Below are positions 29,813-39,355 of a stretch of DNA of 64,000 bases, in pieces. The notes under the pieces were generated by a model. That model was not told where the DNA came from. It saw only the letters and a list, made by a program, of their open reading frames with translations, and did no database searches. The DNA is from an uncultured Veillonellaceae bacterium (lineage in GTDB: Bacteria; Bacillota; Negativicutes; Selenomonadales; Selenomonadaceae): contig CAMFES010000003.1 in assembly GCA_945949525.1 (NCBI GenBank), forward strand, positions 1 to 64,000. Reading direction: 5' to 3'. Numbering within the stretch: the stretch's first letter is position 1; every line of letters begins with the position of its first letter. The translations under genes were made by a program, and so were the position numbers.

Positions 29813-30367
29813 TCATTCACGCAGCACACTGCCTGCATCCTGCATCAGCTTCTGCATTTCTATATCCGGCACCCTGACAGGCTGCTCCTCCGGAGCTGAC
29901 GCCTGATCCCTCTCCGGCGAAGGGACTGCCTCCCTCTCCTGCCGTAGCGGCATCATCCGAAGCTCCTCCACCGGCGGCACTGCCTCCTGCTCATGAACCA
30001 CAGGCAGGCGCCGCAGCTCCTCTGCCTGCTCCGGCGGCCTGTCCTGCCCCATATCCACAGCAGCCTCACCGGCCGCCTGTACCATTGGTACAGGCACGGG
30101 GGGCGCTGCATGGGGAGGCACCGGCCTCAGATACAACACATATCCCACAGCCACGCACAGGGCTGCCGCCAGCGGCAAAAGCCGCTTCATCCAGCACAGC
30201 CAGCCTACAGGAGCCTTTTTTTCCTGCGCCCTCTGCAGCTCGGCCTGGGCCAGCATCAGATTGAGATCGCCACGGATATCGTTTTCCTGCTCAAGTGAGT
30301 CCTCCGCCTGATTCAGCCAGCCTTTAGCAGCAGCTATATGATTTCGCACTGTTTTATGCTTGTCCAT
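29813..30367 (-). CDS. Hypothetical single-TM protein with Pro/Glu-rich extracytoplasmic region (anti-sigma candidate)
   Basis: Cytoplasmic helical N-terminus, one TM (LLPLAAALCVAVGYVLYL), Pro-rich tail; directly downstream of a sigma factor. Confidence 0.5.
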   Translation of the reverse strand: MDKHKTVRNHIAAAKGWLNQAEDSLEQENDIRGDLNLMLAQAELQRAQEKKAPVGWLCWMKRLLPLAAALCVAVGYVLYLRPVPPHAAPPVPVPMVQAAGEAAVDMGQDRPPEQAEELRRLPVVHEQEAVPPVEELRMMPLRQEREAVPSPERDQASAPEEQPVRVPDIEMQKLMQDAGSVLRE

Positions 30368-30503
30368 AATATTGCTTCTCCTCAAAAATCACTTACGGAT
30401 ATACTCACCTTGGGCATATCTTTTTCTGCCAGCTATTTTCTGTAAAATTCAGCAATAAACGGCGATTTTATCTGTTTTTCTCACTCTTGCTATCAAATTC
30501 GCC

Positions 30504-31136
30504 CTATTTCCAGTTGTGCATAAAGCGGGAAAGCATGCCCCGGGCACGGCGGACACCGCTTTTCTGCAACCGGTATATGTATGACGTGCTGAGATTCATC
30601 TGCTCAGCTACCTCGGATACCTCCCGGCACCTGACATATATCTGCTCCAGCACCATCTGCTCCCGCTCCGGCAGGCGCTGCATGGCGGACTGCAGCTGGC
30701 TGGATGCCTCCAAAAGCTCCACCTGCTCCGTCACCGCCGTACCAGTATCGGCCAAAAGCTCCAGCCGGGACAGCTGCTCCTCGCCCCCGCTCTCCAGGCA
30801 GGCCACATCGGCACGTCCCTCCTTCTTCAGAAAGTTGTACATGCGCCCCCTGATGCGATAGGAGGCAAACAGGCTGAAGGCCACACCGCGGCTGTAATCG
30901 AAGCCCTCAACAGCCTCAATCAGCCCCACCGTTCCCTCCTGCAGCACATCCATAAGATTGTCAAGGCTGCGAAAGGGTGCCGCCGCCTTGAACACCAGCG
31001 GCTGATAGGACTCAATCAGCCGTTTCCTGGCCGACTGATTCCCCTCCTCCTTGTAGGCACGCCACAGCTCCTGCTCCTCCTGGTACTCCAGCAGCTTGAT
31101 TTTATTCAGTTCGGATAGATATTTGTCCAGCTGCAC
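30504..31136 (-). CDS. Sigma-70 family RNA polymerase sigma factor
   Basis: Region 2 LMDVLQEGTVGLIEAVEGFDYSRGVAFSLFASYRIRGRMYNFL; region 4 HTH LPEREQMVLEQIYVRCREVSEVAEQMNLSTSYIYRL. GTG start at 31136 preceded by AAGGAGG. Confidence 0.85.
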   Translation of the reverse strand: MQLDKYLSELNKIKLLEYQEEQELWRAYKEEGNQSARKRLIESYQPLVFKAAAPFRSLDNLMDVLQEGTVGLIEAVEGFDYSRGVAFSLFASYRIRGRMYNFLKKEGRADVACLESGGEEQLSRLELLADTGTAVTEQVELLEASSQLQSAMQRLPEREQMVLEQIYVRCREVSEVAEQMNLSTSYIYRLQKSGVRRARGMLSRFMHNWK

Positions 31137-31158
31137 CGAAGAACCTCCTTGAAGCTGC

Positions 31159-34100
31159 CTAGAACGTAAACCGTGCCTCAACACCGGCATAGTAATCATT
31201 ATCCTGATTCCGCTTGTAGGTAAGATTTACCCTGTCAGACAGCTCATAGTCAAGACCGTAGCTATAGTCATTGGTAGTCACGCTCTGGGTATACTTTATC
31301 AGCGCCTTGTCAGAAATATTCTTACCCAATGTGATATTGTACACCTCATAATCATTATTGTCACGATTTTTTTCTACATCGCTGCCATCTGTACTGCTGT
31401 CAAGATTTTTGCTCCCATCAATAGTGTCCCTTTCAATGGTCAGCACATCCAGGTTCAGCGCGTTGCGCATGGCGGCCTCCACCTCCGACAGAATCGTCAT
31501 CTGCAGGCCGATATTCAGCATGGAGGCAAACCTGCTTCCATCGCTCTTGTCCCTGTTGTAATAATCACTGCGCAGGGTCAGAAGCTGTATGATATCCGCC
31601 TCTGACATCTTTGGATTAGACATGAGCCGGAACCTCATCTTGTTAATCAGACCGTCCAGGGACAAAAAGACGCTGGTCTTATTGATTTTTGTTCCCGCCC
31701 TCAGCACCAGCTTCGGCATCAGGGTACCGGCCTGACCAAAGGTCATGGAGCCTTCATATACCTTAAAGTTGGTTTTCAGGTAGCTGAGATTTCCCTTCTT
31801 TACATATATGGAACCGGAGGTATTCGGCACCAGGGTAGTGCCGCCAAAATACGCACCTCCGGCCAGGCGCAAATCCCCCAGGGACGGGCTGAGGAAGCGG
31901 ACATTTTTGCCCAGCTCTAGATTGAAGTCCATGCCCACCAGCGGCATATCATCCGAGGACTGCGGCAGCTCACTAGGCAGGGAAATCAGCACATTATCCA
32001 AAAACATGCGCCCTGACACCTTCGGAATGAACCTCTCGGTGCCATCCGGCAAGGTAATAGGCTCCTGCCGCAGGTTGACATTGGCCGTCACAGGCCCCCT
32101 GAATACCGGGCTGTCCACCTCCAGACCATCCAGCGCAAGGTCTGCGCTGTAGTTGTCAGGCACGATGCCATCCAGATGCACAAAACCGGTGGAGGAAAAG
32201 CTGCCGCTGCCCATGGTGCCCCTGCACTGCTCCAGTGTTACCAGATTGCCGTTGAACACCAGCCGCATGTTGAAATCAGTCACAGGCTTGACCACATCGC
32301 GAATCTTGAAGGCCCCCTCGCTGACAGCCATCCTGCCGGTGATGTACGGCCTTGCCGCAGTTCCCTGCAACCTGAGCCGTCCGTCTGTCGGACCTACCGC
32401 CCAGTCAATATATTGTGACAATGTGGGCAGCAGGCTCAAATCTGCATTTTCCAGAGCAAAGGTCACATCAAACTGGTTGCTCTCCGTCGGCATGGTCTCC
32501 CGCAGGGCGGCAAAAGGCACCTGCCCTGAGGCCGTCAGGGAATATGTTCTGCTGTTATAGCTCTTGCTGGCCGTCAGCCTTTGAATATCTACCCTGTCCC
32601 CGGCCAGCACCAGCTGCCCCTCCAGGCTGTCCAGCATGGTGCTTTCCACCTGCAGATTCCTGATGTCCACCGGAATATTGGCGTATGGCGCAGCGCAAGT
32701 GCCTGTCACATCAAACTCAGTGTTCAGTATGCCGCCCACCCTTGTCCGAATGCCGACCGCCTCCGTAAAGGCACCGACATCCACCGATTTCAGGGCCGCG
32801 TGAACATCTACATCACCATCTAGATCTATGGTGCCCCGCAAGCTGAAGCTGCCGGATGCCCCCTCACGTCCGCTGAAATCATCGATAAAAATCTTGCGTT
32901 TATCCAGAGCTGCATCCACCATCACATCATCCAGAGGGTAACTGCCCAAAAAGCCATCCGTTACAATGGCATTGACCTTGACCTCCGGACTGGTCAGCGT
33001 GCCGCCAATCAGTGCATTGCCGCTGATGGTGCCATTGATGCCGTTGTCAGGCAGTCCCACCGCCGAAACAATGCTGTGAATATCACCCTTGTCAACCACC
33101 AGACGCCCCCGCATCCGCTGATTGCTTATATTGGCATTGCCGTTAAACGTATAGGTGCCGTCCTTCTGCTGACAGGTCATATCCTTGAAGAACACAAACC
33201 CGTCGCTGTACTGGACAATGCCGCCCACGCCTGTCACCGCCTGTCCGTTGACAGCCAGATCCTGCGCCGACAGCCTGCCCTCGAACAGAGGATTGGCCAC
33301 AGTTCCGGTCAGCTTGCCGCTGAATCTGGCCTTGCCCTGCAACGGCATCGGCAGATATTTGTTGTACCGGCTCAGGTCGATCTCATGCACCCTTGCATCC
33401 AGGTCAATATTGGAGGCAGGGTCTATGGTGCCGTTAAAATCCACATCCAGCCAGGGAGTAAACACATGGAAATCCTGCAGGGTAACTGTCCCGTCCTTGA
33501 CAAAATAGTCACCATCCATGCCATTGATGAAAATACCGTTATAGCTGCCCTGATAAAAATGCACATAACCGGTTATGTCCGGATTTTTCAAGGTTCCTGT
33601 GATGGTGATTACATTATCCACATTGCCTGTGAGCTTCTGGTCAGGAGCCACAGCCTGCATGATGTCCTCCATGCGGGCACTGACAGTATCCACCCGCATA
33701 TTGATGCCCCTGTCCCCCAGAAAGCCCAGCATGCCCTGGGCATACCACTTCGTTTTTTCGCCCTTTTCCATCACAAAATCGTTTATCTTGACCCCCCGCA
33801 GGCTGCCTCCGGCAGACCCGTGCAGACGGTCGAAGGGCTGATGATAAATGCTGCCATCACGGGCGGCATATTTGGCCCGCACCACAGGATTGTGGATATC
33901 CCCCTGCATGGTGCCCTTTATATCCAGAAAGCCGGCAATAGGCGCCTCCGACAGCAGCGTGTCCAGCAGGGACAAATCAACATTGGAGCCATAAAAGTAC
34001 AAATCAACGCTCCTATCCAAAACCACGCTGCCCTCGAGGCCAAAGCTGCCCCCGCCTGGCAGCAGGCAGCTCAGGTAATCCACAGTCACCCTGTCCCCCT

Positions 34101-35589
34101 GCTTGCCAACGGAGCCATCCAGCTGACTGATGGTCAGCCCCTGATACACCAGCTCCTGCCCCTTAATATTGCCAAACAGCTTGATGTTCCCCGGTTCATT
34201 CATATTTCCGGCAAAGGACACATCCCCCGAAATACTGCCGCTGGCAGAAGCAAGCTCTGCCAGGCTGCCATCAGCACCATTTTCCCCGCCGACAGCACTA
34301 TTCACCAGCGCAGCCAGCTGTCCAGCCTGCAGGCTCTGCAGACCTGCCCTGCCGCTAAACTCATAGGTTTTGGCATCAAAGGTGCCTGTCAGGGAAACAG
34401 CGCCGCCCGCTATACCAGCCGAGGCATTATTGACAACAATCATGCTGTCGCCATAGGAAACATCCGCCTTCAGTCCACTGAACCCCATATTCTGCACACG
34501 CCCGGAGGCCACCTGCACATTGGCATCCACCCGCGGAGCATCCGCAGCTCCTGTCACATGAGCCGTAAATTTTACATCCCCCTCGTAAGGAATGTCCTTG
34601 AAAATCACCGTCGGCTCAAAGCCCTCCGAGCTGACAGTCATATCCAAAAGGGGACTGCCGCCATTCATGATTATCCTGCCATGAGCAGCCGCCTGCTGTC
34701 CCCCGGTTTCCGCGCTGGCAAAAACACGGACTTCCTTTTCATTAAAGGTGACCAGCGCCTTTGTCTTTTCCACCTTATTTTCCCCCAGCAAAACAAAGCT
34801 GCCATCTGCCAGCTCCGCCTGCCCGCTGTAATAAAGCTCCGTGCCGATGCGCTCCCCGGCAATCTGAAGGCCGGACAGCCGCCCGCTGATATCCTTCACC
34901 GTATCCTCCGGAATAGTCCCGGCCGGAAGGTACTGCACGTAATCTGCCAGCTCTGCATTCTGCACAGACAGCTGAAAGGTCTGCCGTGCGCCATTATCCG
35001 TATCAACAGTAGCCGAAAGCTGCAGGGACGCCCCCTGATTCTCACACTCCGCCTTCAGGCTTACCGCCGGATAGCTGGCCATATCCACATAGCCTTTTAC
35101 CCTTTCCAGCACGATATCCTGATTGTTGTAACGGCTGCGCAGTGTTGAATCCGACACATTTATCTTTGCCGTAAACCTTGTATCGCTTTTTTCCTCGCTA
35201 ACAAGGTCTGCAAAATTCCATGTACCATCCTCCCGCTGTACAATCGTCACATCAGCTCCGCTGATGTCAATGGAGCTGATTCCCTCTGCCGCCGATTTTT
35301 CCAGCATGGCAAGAGGATTCAGCCTGATGACGGCCTCATCCGCATGAGCCAGAAGCTGCTGCCTTTTATCGTAGACATCTATGCCATCCACCTGCAGCTC
35401 CCGCCAGGATTTCACCTGCACGGTTCCCAGGCTTATGCGGGTATCCAGTGCCGACGCAGCTATACTGCCAGCCTTTTCTGCCGCCGCAGTCATAAACCGC
35501 TGGGAGGACAACCCCATAAAAATACATACAAAAACCAGGCAAAGGACACCTATTGCCCCGCCTGCTATCTTCCAACCTTTACGCGTCAT
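31159..35589 (-). CDS. tamB: Translocation/assembly module TamB (DUF490) family
   Basis: About 1476 aa, N-terminal TM, repetitive AsmA/TamB-like beta structure, C-terminal GIQMTILSEVEAAMRNALNLDVLTIERD...YSYGLDYELSDRVNLTYKRNQDNDYYAGVEARFTF. Start at MTRKGWK. Confidence 0.9.
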   Translation of the reverse strand: MTRKGWKIAGGAIGVLCLVFVCIFMGLSSQRFMTAAAEKAGSIAASALDTRISLGTVQVKSWRELQVDGIDVYDKRQQLLAHADEAVIRLNPLAMLEKSAAEGISSIDISGADVTIVQREDGTWNFADLVSEEKSDTRFTAKINVSDSTLRSRYNNQDIVLERVKGYVDMASYPAVSLKAECENQGASLQLSATVDTDNGARQTFQLSVQNAELADYVQYLPAGTIPEDTVKDISGRLSGLQIAGERIGTELYYSGQAELADGSFVLLGENKVEKTKALVTFNEKEVRVFASAETGGQQAAAHGRIIMNGGSPLLDMTVSSEGFEPTVIFKDIPYEGDVKFTAHVTGAADAPRVDANVQVASGRVQNMGFSGLKADVSYGDSMIVVNNASAGIAGGAVSLTGTFDAKTYEFSGRAGLQSLQAGQLAALVNSAVGGENGADGSLAELASASGSISGDVSFAGNMNEPGNIKLFGNIKGQELVYQGLTISQLDGSVGKQGDRVTVDYLSCLLPGGGSFGLEGSVVLDRSVDLYFYGSNVDLSLLDTLLSEAPIAGFLDIKGTMQGDIHNPVVRAKYAARDGSIYHQPFDRLHGSAGGSLRGVKINDFVMEKGEKTKWYAQGMLGFLGDRGINMRVDTVSARMEDIMQAVAPDQKLTGNVDNVITITGTLKNPDITGYVHFYQGSYNGIFINGMDGDYFVKDGTVTLQDFHVFTPWLDVDFNGTIDPASNIDLDARVHEIDLSRYNKYLPMPLQGKARFSGKLTGTVANPLFEGRLSAQDLAVNGQAVTGVGGIVQYSDGFVFFKDMTCQQKDGTYTFNGNANISNQRMRGRLVVDKGDIHSIVSAVGLPDNGINGTISGNALIGGTLTSPEVKVNAIVTDGFLGSYPLDDVMVDAALDKRKIFIDDFSGREGASGSFSLRGTIDLDGDVDVHAALKSVDVGAFTEAVGIRTRVGGILNTEFDVTGTCAAPYANIPVDIRNLQVESTMLDSLEGQLVLAGDRVDIQRLTASKSYNSRTYSLTASGQVPFAALRETMPTESNQFDVTFALENADLSLLPTLSQYIDWAVGPTDGRLRLQGTAARPYITGRMAVSEGAFKIRDVVKPVTDFNMRLVFNGNLVTLEQCRGTMGSGSFSSTGFVHLDGIVPDNYSADLALDGLEVDSPVFRGPVTANVNLRQEPITLPDGTERFIPKVSGRMFLDNVLISLPSELPQSSDDMPLVGMDFNLELGKNVRFLSPSLGDLRLAGGAYFGGTTLVPNTSGSIYVKKGNLSYLKTNFKVYEGSMTFGQAGTLMPKLVLRAGTKINKTSVFLSLDGLINKMRFRLMSNPKMSEADIIQLLTLRSDYYNRDKSDGSRFASMLNIGLQMTILSEVEAAMRNALNLDVLTIERDTIDGSKNLDSSTDGSDVEKNRDNNDYEVYNITLGKNISDKALIKYTQSVTTNDYSYGLDYELSDRVNLTYKRNQDNDYYAGVEARFTF

Positions 35590-35720
35590 CCCCTCATCTC
35601 CTCTGTATGCGGTATTTTGTACCATTATATCACAAATATAACTGCCATTTATGAAAAACAGATTAAAAAATTCAACGTTGTGTAACATGAGCATCAATAT
35701 ACTGTTTATGGCAATTTTAA

Positions 35721-35752
35721 AGGCCACCCAGACAACAAAATCCGAGTGGCCT
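35721..35752 (-). terminator. Intrinsic terminator after the sulfatase-family gene
   Basis: aggccac...gtggcct hairpin; T-rich downstream on the minus strand. Confidence 0.65.
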
Positions 35753-35758
35753 CATGCT

Positions 35759-37801
35759 CTACGTATTTTTCCGGAAAAGCTCCGGGTGCTTCACCAGCCA
35801 GTTGGTTATGCCAATCAGCATGTCCCGCTCGCCCTCATACTGCATATCACCATAAATCATATCAGCATTTTCCAGTGATTCCCCCAGCTGCTGGTGTATA
35901 TTGTCATTATAATACCCAATGCAGGCGCTATTCATCCAGCTATACGGCGTCACCACATGCTCTATATTGTCAAACAGAGAACCCTTGAGACTGTAATATT
36001 CAAAGCCCTTTGGCGCTATCAGCTCAATCAGCGTAGGCAAAATATTCAGGTGTTCGCCCAAAATGGTGTCACCAAGCATGCCGCCATGCAAATCAGGGTG
36101 GTGCATGGAAAAGGAGGTCAGAATGCGCTCCCGCAGCAACGAATCATTGCGCGGCAGGATGCCTTTATCAAAAGGCGCCACAGCCGAAGCATGATCACCT
36201 GTCAGGACAAACAAGCTGTCCGGATATGCCTCCCGCATATCGTGAACAAAATCAGCCACAGCCCGGTCAGCGTACAATATCCCGGTAAACCGCCTCATAT
36301 CCATATCGCCGGCTTTGAGCCTGCCCAGAGGAAGCTCCACAGCATCCTGCTCATGGATGCCATACTCCTCATAAGGAATGTTATATGGCCCATGATTGGA
36401 TGTTGTGTATATGAAATGAAGCTCCGGCACATCTGAAGCCTCCGCCTTGAGCTTTTCTGACAGCTGCTGCAAAAAAATATGGTCGTACACACCCAGCCAG
36501 GTCTGTGGCGAACCGGCCGGACAAAGCTCCGGGCCTCCGGCGCACACATCAAAGCCGACCGCCGGCAGGAAATGCACCAGGCTTCCCCAGTTCAGGCCGC
36601 CTCCATACCAAAAATGCGTCTTGTAGCCAAGCTTTTTCAGCTGCCCGGCAAAATTTGTGGGAATGCCCGCCAGATTGCAATTCCAGATATCCACATTTTC
36701 ATTCAGCTCTATATCGCAATCATAGATGCCAAGCAGGAAACTACTCAGGGAGGTCTGGGATATCATACCGCCAGGCTGAAAATTATCCAGCACCACAGCA
36801 TTATTTTCCCTGCGCAATCTTTTTGTGTATTTCGCCACATTCAGCATATCGTAGGACTTGTCATATAACAGCTGGCAATGGCTTTCCTCCAAAATAACAA
36901 ATATATGGCCCGGCTTTTTTATTCTTGCCCCCTCCGCCTTGCGCCTGCAAAGTGCCAATGGATTTTCTCCTGCACTCCCCGTAAAATCAGGGAAAAATGC
37001 CTTTATACTCCCCAGAACCTCCTGCTCATCCTTCTGCATGCACTGCGGCAGAGGGTTGCGCCAAAGTATTTTCAGCGCTACCAAATCATCAACTGTTGCC
37101 TTGCCCAAAAACACATCATTTTTTACCTCCGGCGGAACCTCATCCCACTCCGGCTTCAACCTATGGCGAAAAGTGCCGCCAAAATTAAACCAGTAATACA
37201 AGGCTATGGAAAACAAAAAAATAAAGACATTAAAGCTATACTGCACTACTGTGTTTTCAAAGGACAAAAACGGTATCAATGGGAGTTCCTGTATCCCAAG
37301 ACCAAGACATGTGCTAAAAAATATATAGGGAACGAAACTGAATAAAATTAACACACCATGATTTTGGTTGAAAAAAATATCCAGCAAGTTCTTTTTATCC
37401 GCATTTTTCCCCAGCCAAATATTCCTGTTGTAAATGTCGTGAAAGTGGTAAAAAAACAGCATTTTACCAATAAACGCTATATAAAGAATCAGCAGGTACA
37501 AGCCGAACCACAGCAATCTGACTGTCTGCCCCGCCTCATACCAGGCAGCGAAAAACACCCCCGGCAAAGTAGCTACAATCAGGCTTATCAGATAATAGCG
37601 GGAATTTATATCCATCCCCCACCAAAAGCCATAGGAAAAACATTTTTTCAGCTTTCCCTTGTCCCACTCTCCAAAGCCGCGTGGCCCATTTATATATATA
37701 AACAAAAATCTGAACACAGCACATACAATCGGCGGTACTATTGCCAACCGCAAATCTTGCTGCCACCCATACCAAAATGCTTCCATCCCAGACATATTCA
37801 T
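35759..37801 (-). CDS. Sulfatase/LTA-synthase-like membrane phosphotransferase
   Basis: Multiple N-terminal TM segments plus alkaline-phosphatase-superfamily domain: IFVILEESHCQL, SQTSLSSFLLG, YTTSNHGPYNIP, FVLTGDHAS. Confidence 0.75.
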   Translation of the reverse strand: MNMSGMEAFWYGWQQDLRLAIVPPIVCAVFRFLFIYINGPRGFGEWDKGKLKKCFSYGFWWGMDINSRYYLISLIVATLPGVFFAAWYEAGQTVRLLWFGLYLLILYIAFIGKMLFFYHFHDIYNRNIWLGKNADKKNLLDIFFNQNHGVLILFSFVPYIFFSTCLGLGIQELPLIPFLSFENTVVQYSFNVFIFLFSIALYYWFNFGGTFRHRLKPEWDEVPPEVKNDVFLGKATVDDLVALKILWRNPLPQCMQKDEQEVLGSIKAFFPDFTGSAGENPLALCRRKAEGARIKKPGHIFVILEESHCQLLYDKSYDMLNVAKYTKRLRRENNAVVLDNFQPGGMISQTSLSSFLLGIYDCDIELNENVDIWNCNLAGIPTNFAGQLKKLGYKTHFWYGGGLNWGSLVHFLPAVGFDVCAGGPELCPAGSPQTWLGVYDHIFLQQLSEKLKAEASDVPELHFIYTTSNHGPYNIPYEEYGIHEQDAVELPLGRLKAGDMDMRRFTGILYADRAVADFVHDMREAYPDSLFVLTGDHASAVAPFDKGILPRNDSLLRERILTSFSMHHPDLHGGMLGDTILGEHLNILPTLIELIAPKGFEYYSLKGSLFDNIEHVVTPYSWMNSACIGYYNDNIHQQLGESLENADMIYGDMQYEGERDMLIGITNWLVKHPELFRKNT

Positions 37802-37858
37802 TCACCTCATCCGACCATTTTATTGTACCAAATCTATATCCATACAAACCAGGTACTA

Positions 37859-39160
37859 CTACCTTTGTCCCTGCAACAATCTAAATCTGTATTTTCCGGC
37901 CCCATGCCCTGTTACTTTCTCAATAATACCAGCATCTTTCATCAATCTCATAAGCTTGATTGCTTTTCCTTTGGAACACTCAAGCCATTCTTGAACATCC
38001 CCCTGACCAAAATATTCAGCTACTCTGCCAGCCTTATAAATCAATCCAATATTCTCTATAAAAACTCCACTAGCCCCTATGTCATTTAGCACTAACCGAT
38101 ATTTTTTAAAATCATTGACCACTTTTTTGCCAGCATTGACTACTTTTTCACCAGAATTGACTACTTTTTCACCAGCATTGACTACTTTTCTAAACAATGT
38201 AACTTTAAAACTATCACCAAATTCTTCAAATAGTGGTGCTGGCAGACCATATTCAACACATCTGCTGAGAATTCTAGGCAGACCAGTCCCCCAAGCTTCC
38301 ACCAATCGCATATAATGGAATGCCTCCGCTATCGCAGCATTTCTACACTTAGATTTGCCCAATTTTATGGTTTCTAAATCCAAGCCACCATAAAGCCCTC
38401 CAGGAGATAATACCTCCAGCCTGTCATCAAAAATACAAACCTGCACACAGGACTTATCAAGATAACTTCTATGTACCACAGCATTAGCTATCATTTCCCT
38501 GATTGCTGAATTAGACAGCTCGTAAACATCGCTTCTATAAATGCCATTAATATTTGCCCCCATATCAATATGCCGTAACACAAAATTATATGCCTCGCTA
38601 ATTTGTTGATAAATAGGCCCGTCAAATACCTTTTGGTCTATAAAAATATCACGTGTTAACCCTTTAAATAATGCACATTGTATCCTGGCAAATCTATTTT
38701 TATTTTCTGTCAACAACCCAAACGCATTAGCAGGTGACAACTTCCCACCCACCTTGCATAGCACTCCGAAATCTTCCAATTTTTCGATTGTCATATCCTT
38801 TACAGCAAGCATTTCATCTTTCGTGTGACATGCTGACATAGCAATTTTTTTCATATTATGACATAACTCTAAAGCTTTTTGCTCATCATATTTTTCACCA
38901 ATAGCCTGCAATGAATCAAACGATACATTCCGTCCCTCCAGTTCCAGCTCTTTAAGCTTTTCTGCATCAGCAGGACGGCTTGTGCCATTAATACGTATAT
39001 AGCAGCCAGCCTCTTTGCCCTTACTGCGCAAATAATATGGTCTGAATTTTCCAGGTGCGACATCCACTATTAAATAAAACATTACGTGACCAGTTATTTT
39101 CAAGTGTCTTTCTAGCGTAGAATAGTGCTTTATAAATATTTCCTTTGCATTTATCAGCAA
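37859..39160 (-). pseudogene. N-terminally truncated/chimeric AlbA_2 (Schlafen-like) ATP-binding transcriptional regulator
   Basis: KEAGCYIRINGTSRPADAEKL, REMIANAVVHRSY, EAWGTGLPRI. Normal N-terminus absent; the first residues are encoded over a DUF1016-like remnant in another frame. Confidence 0.7.
38115..38198. repeat. 21-bp tandem repeat (about 4 units) inside the AlbA_2 gene
   Basis: Units ttgaccacttttttgccagca / ttgactactttttcaccagaa / ttgactactttttcaccagca / ttgactacttttctaaacaat encode KVVNAGE-type heptapeptides. Confidence 0.9.
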
Positions 39161-39242
39161 TTAGTTTATTATGCCCCCATGGAATTCTAAAAATTATGCT
39201 AAAATCTTTCTCAAATTTGAGGGTATCTTCATGTGCTACCAA
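39070..39242 (-). pseudogene. Fragment of a DUF1016 (YhcG-type PD-(D/E)XK) nuclease
   Basis: Translated IPWGHNKLIADKCKGNIYKALFYARKTLENNWSRNVL matches the recognised DUF1016 N-terminal signature; no remaining full gene. Confidence 0.65.
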
Positions 39243-39275
39243 TTCGTCCCCAACTTGGGGACGAATCTCCGTAAA

Positions 39276-39355
39276 TTGACTAGGAAATTTACCAAAATAT
39301 TCTTATACTACTTCTTTATGTTACTCATCGCACTTTACCAGCCAATAACCATTAT
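39276..39355. repeat. 80-bp dispersed direct repeat, copy A
   Basis: About 74/80 identical by eye to 50018-50097, which covers the start of the heptosyltransferase gene. Confidence 0.9.

Noticed and set aside
33076-35148. 690-aa plus-strand ORF opposite tamB
   Set aside because: Shadow ORF opposite a long repetitive beta-rich protein gene.
38115-38198. Possible CRISPR-like array
   Set aside because: Contiguous 21-bp tandem repeat with no spacers, inside a coding frame.
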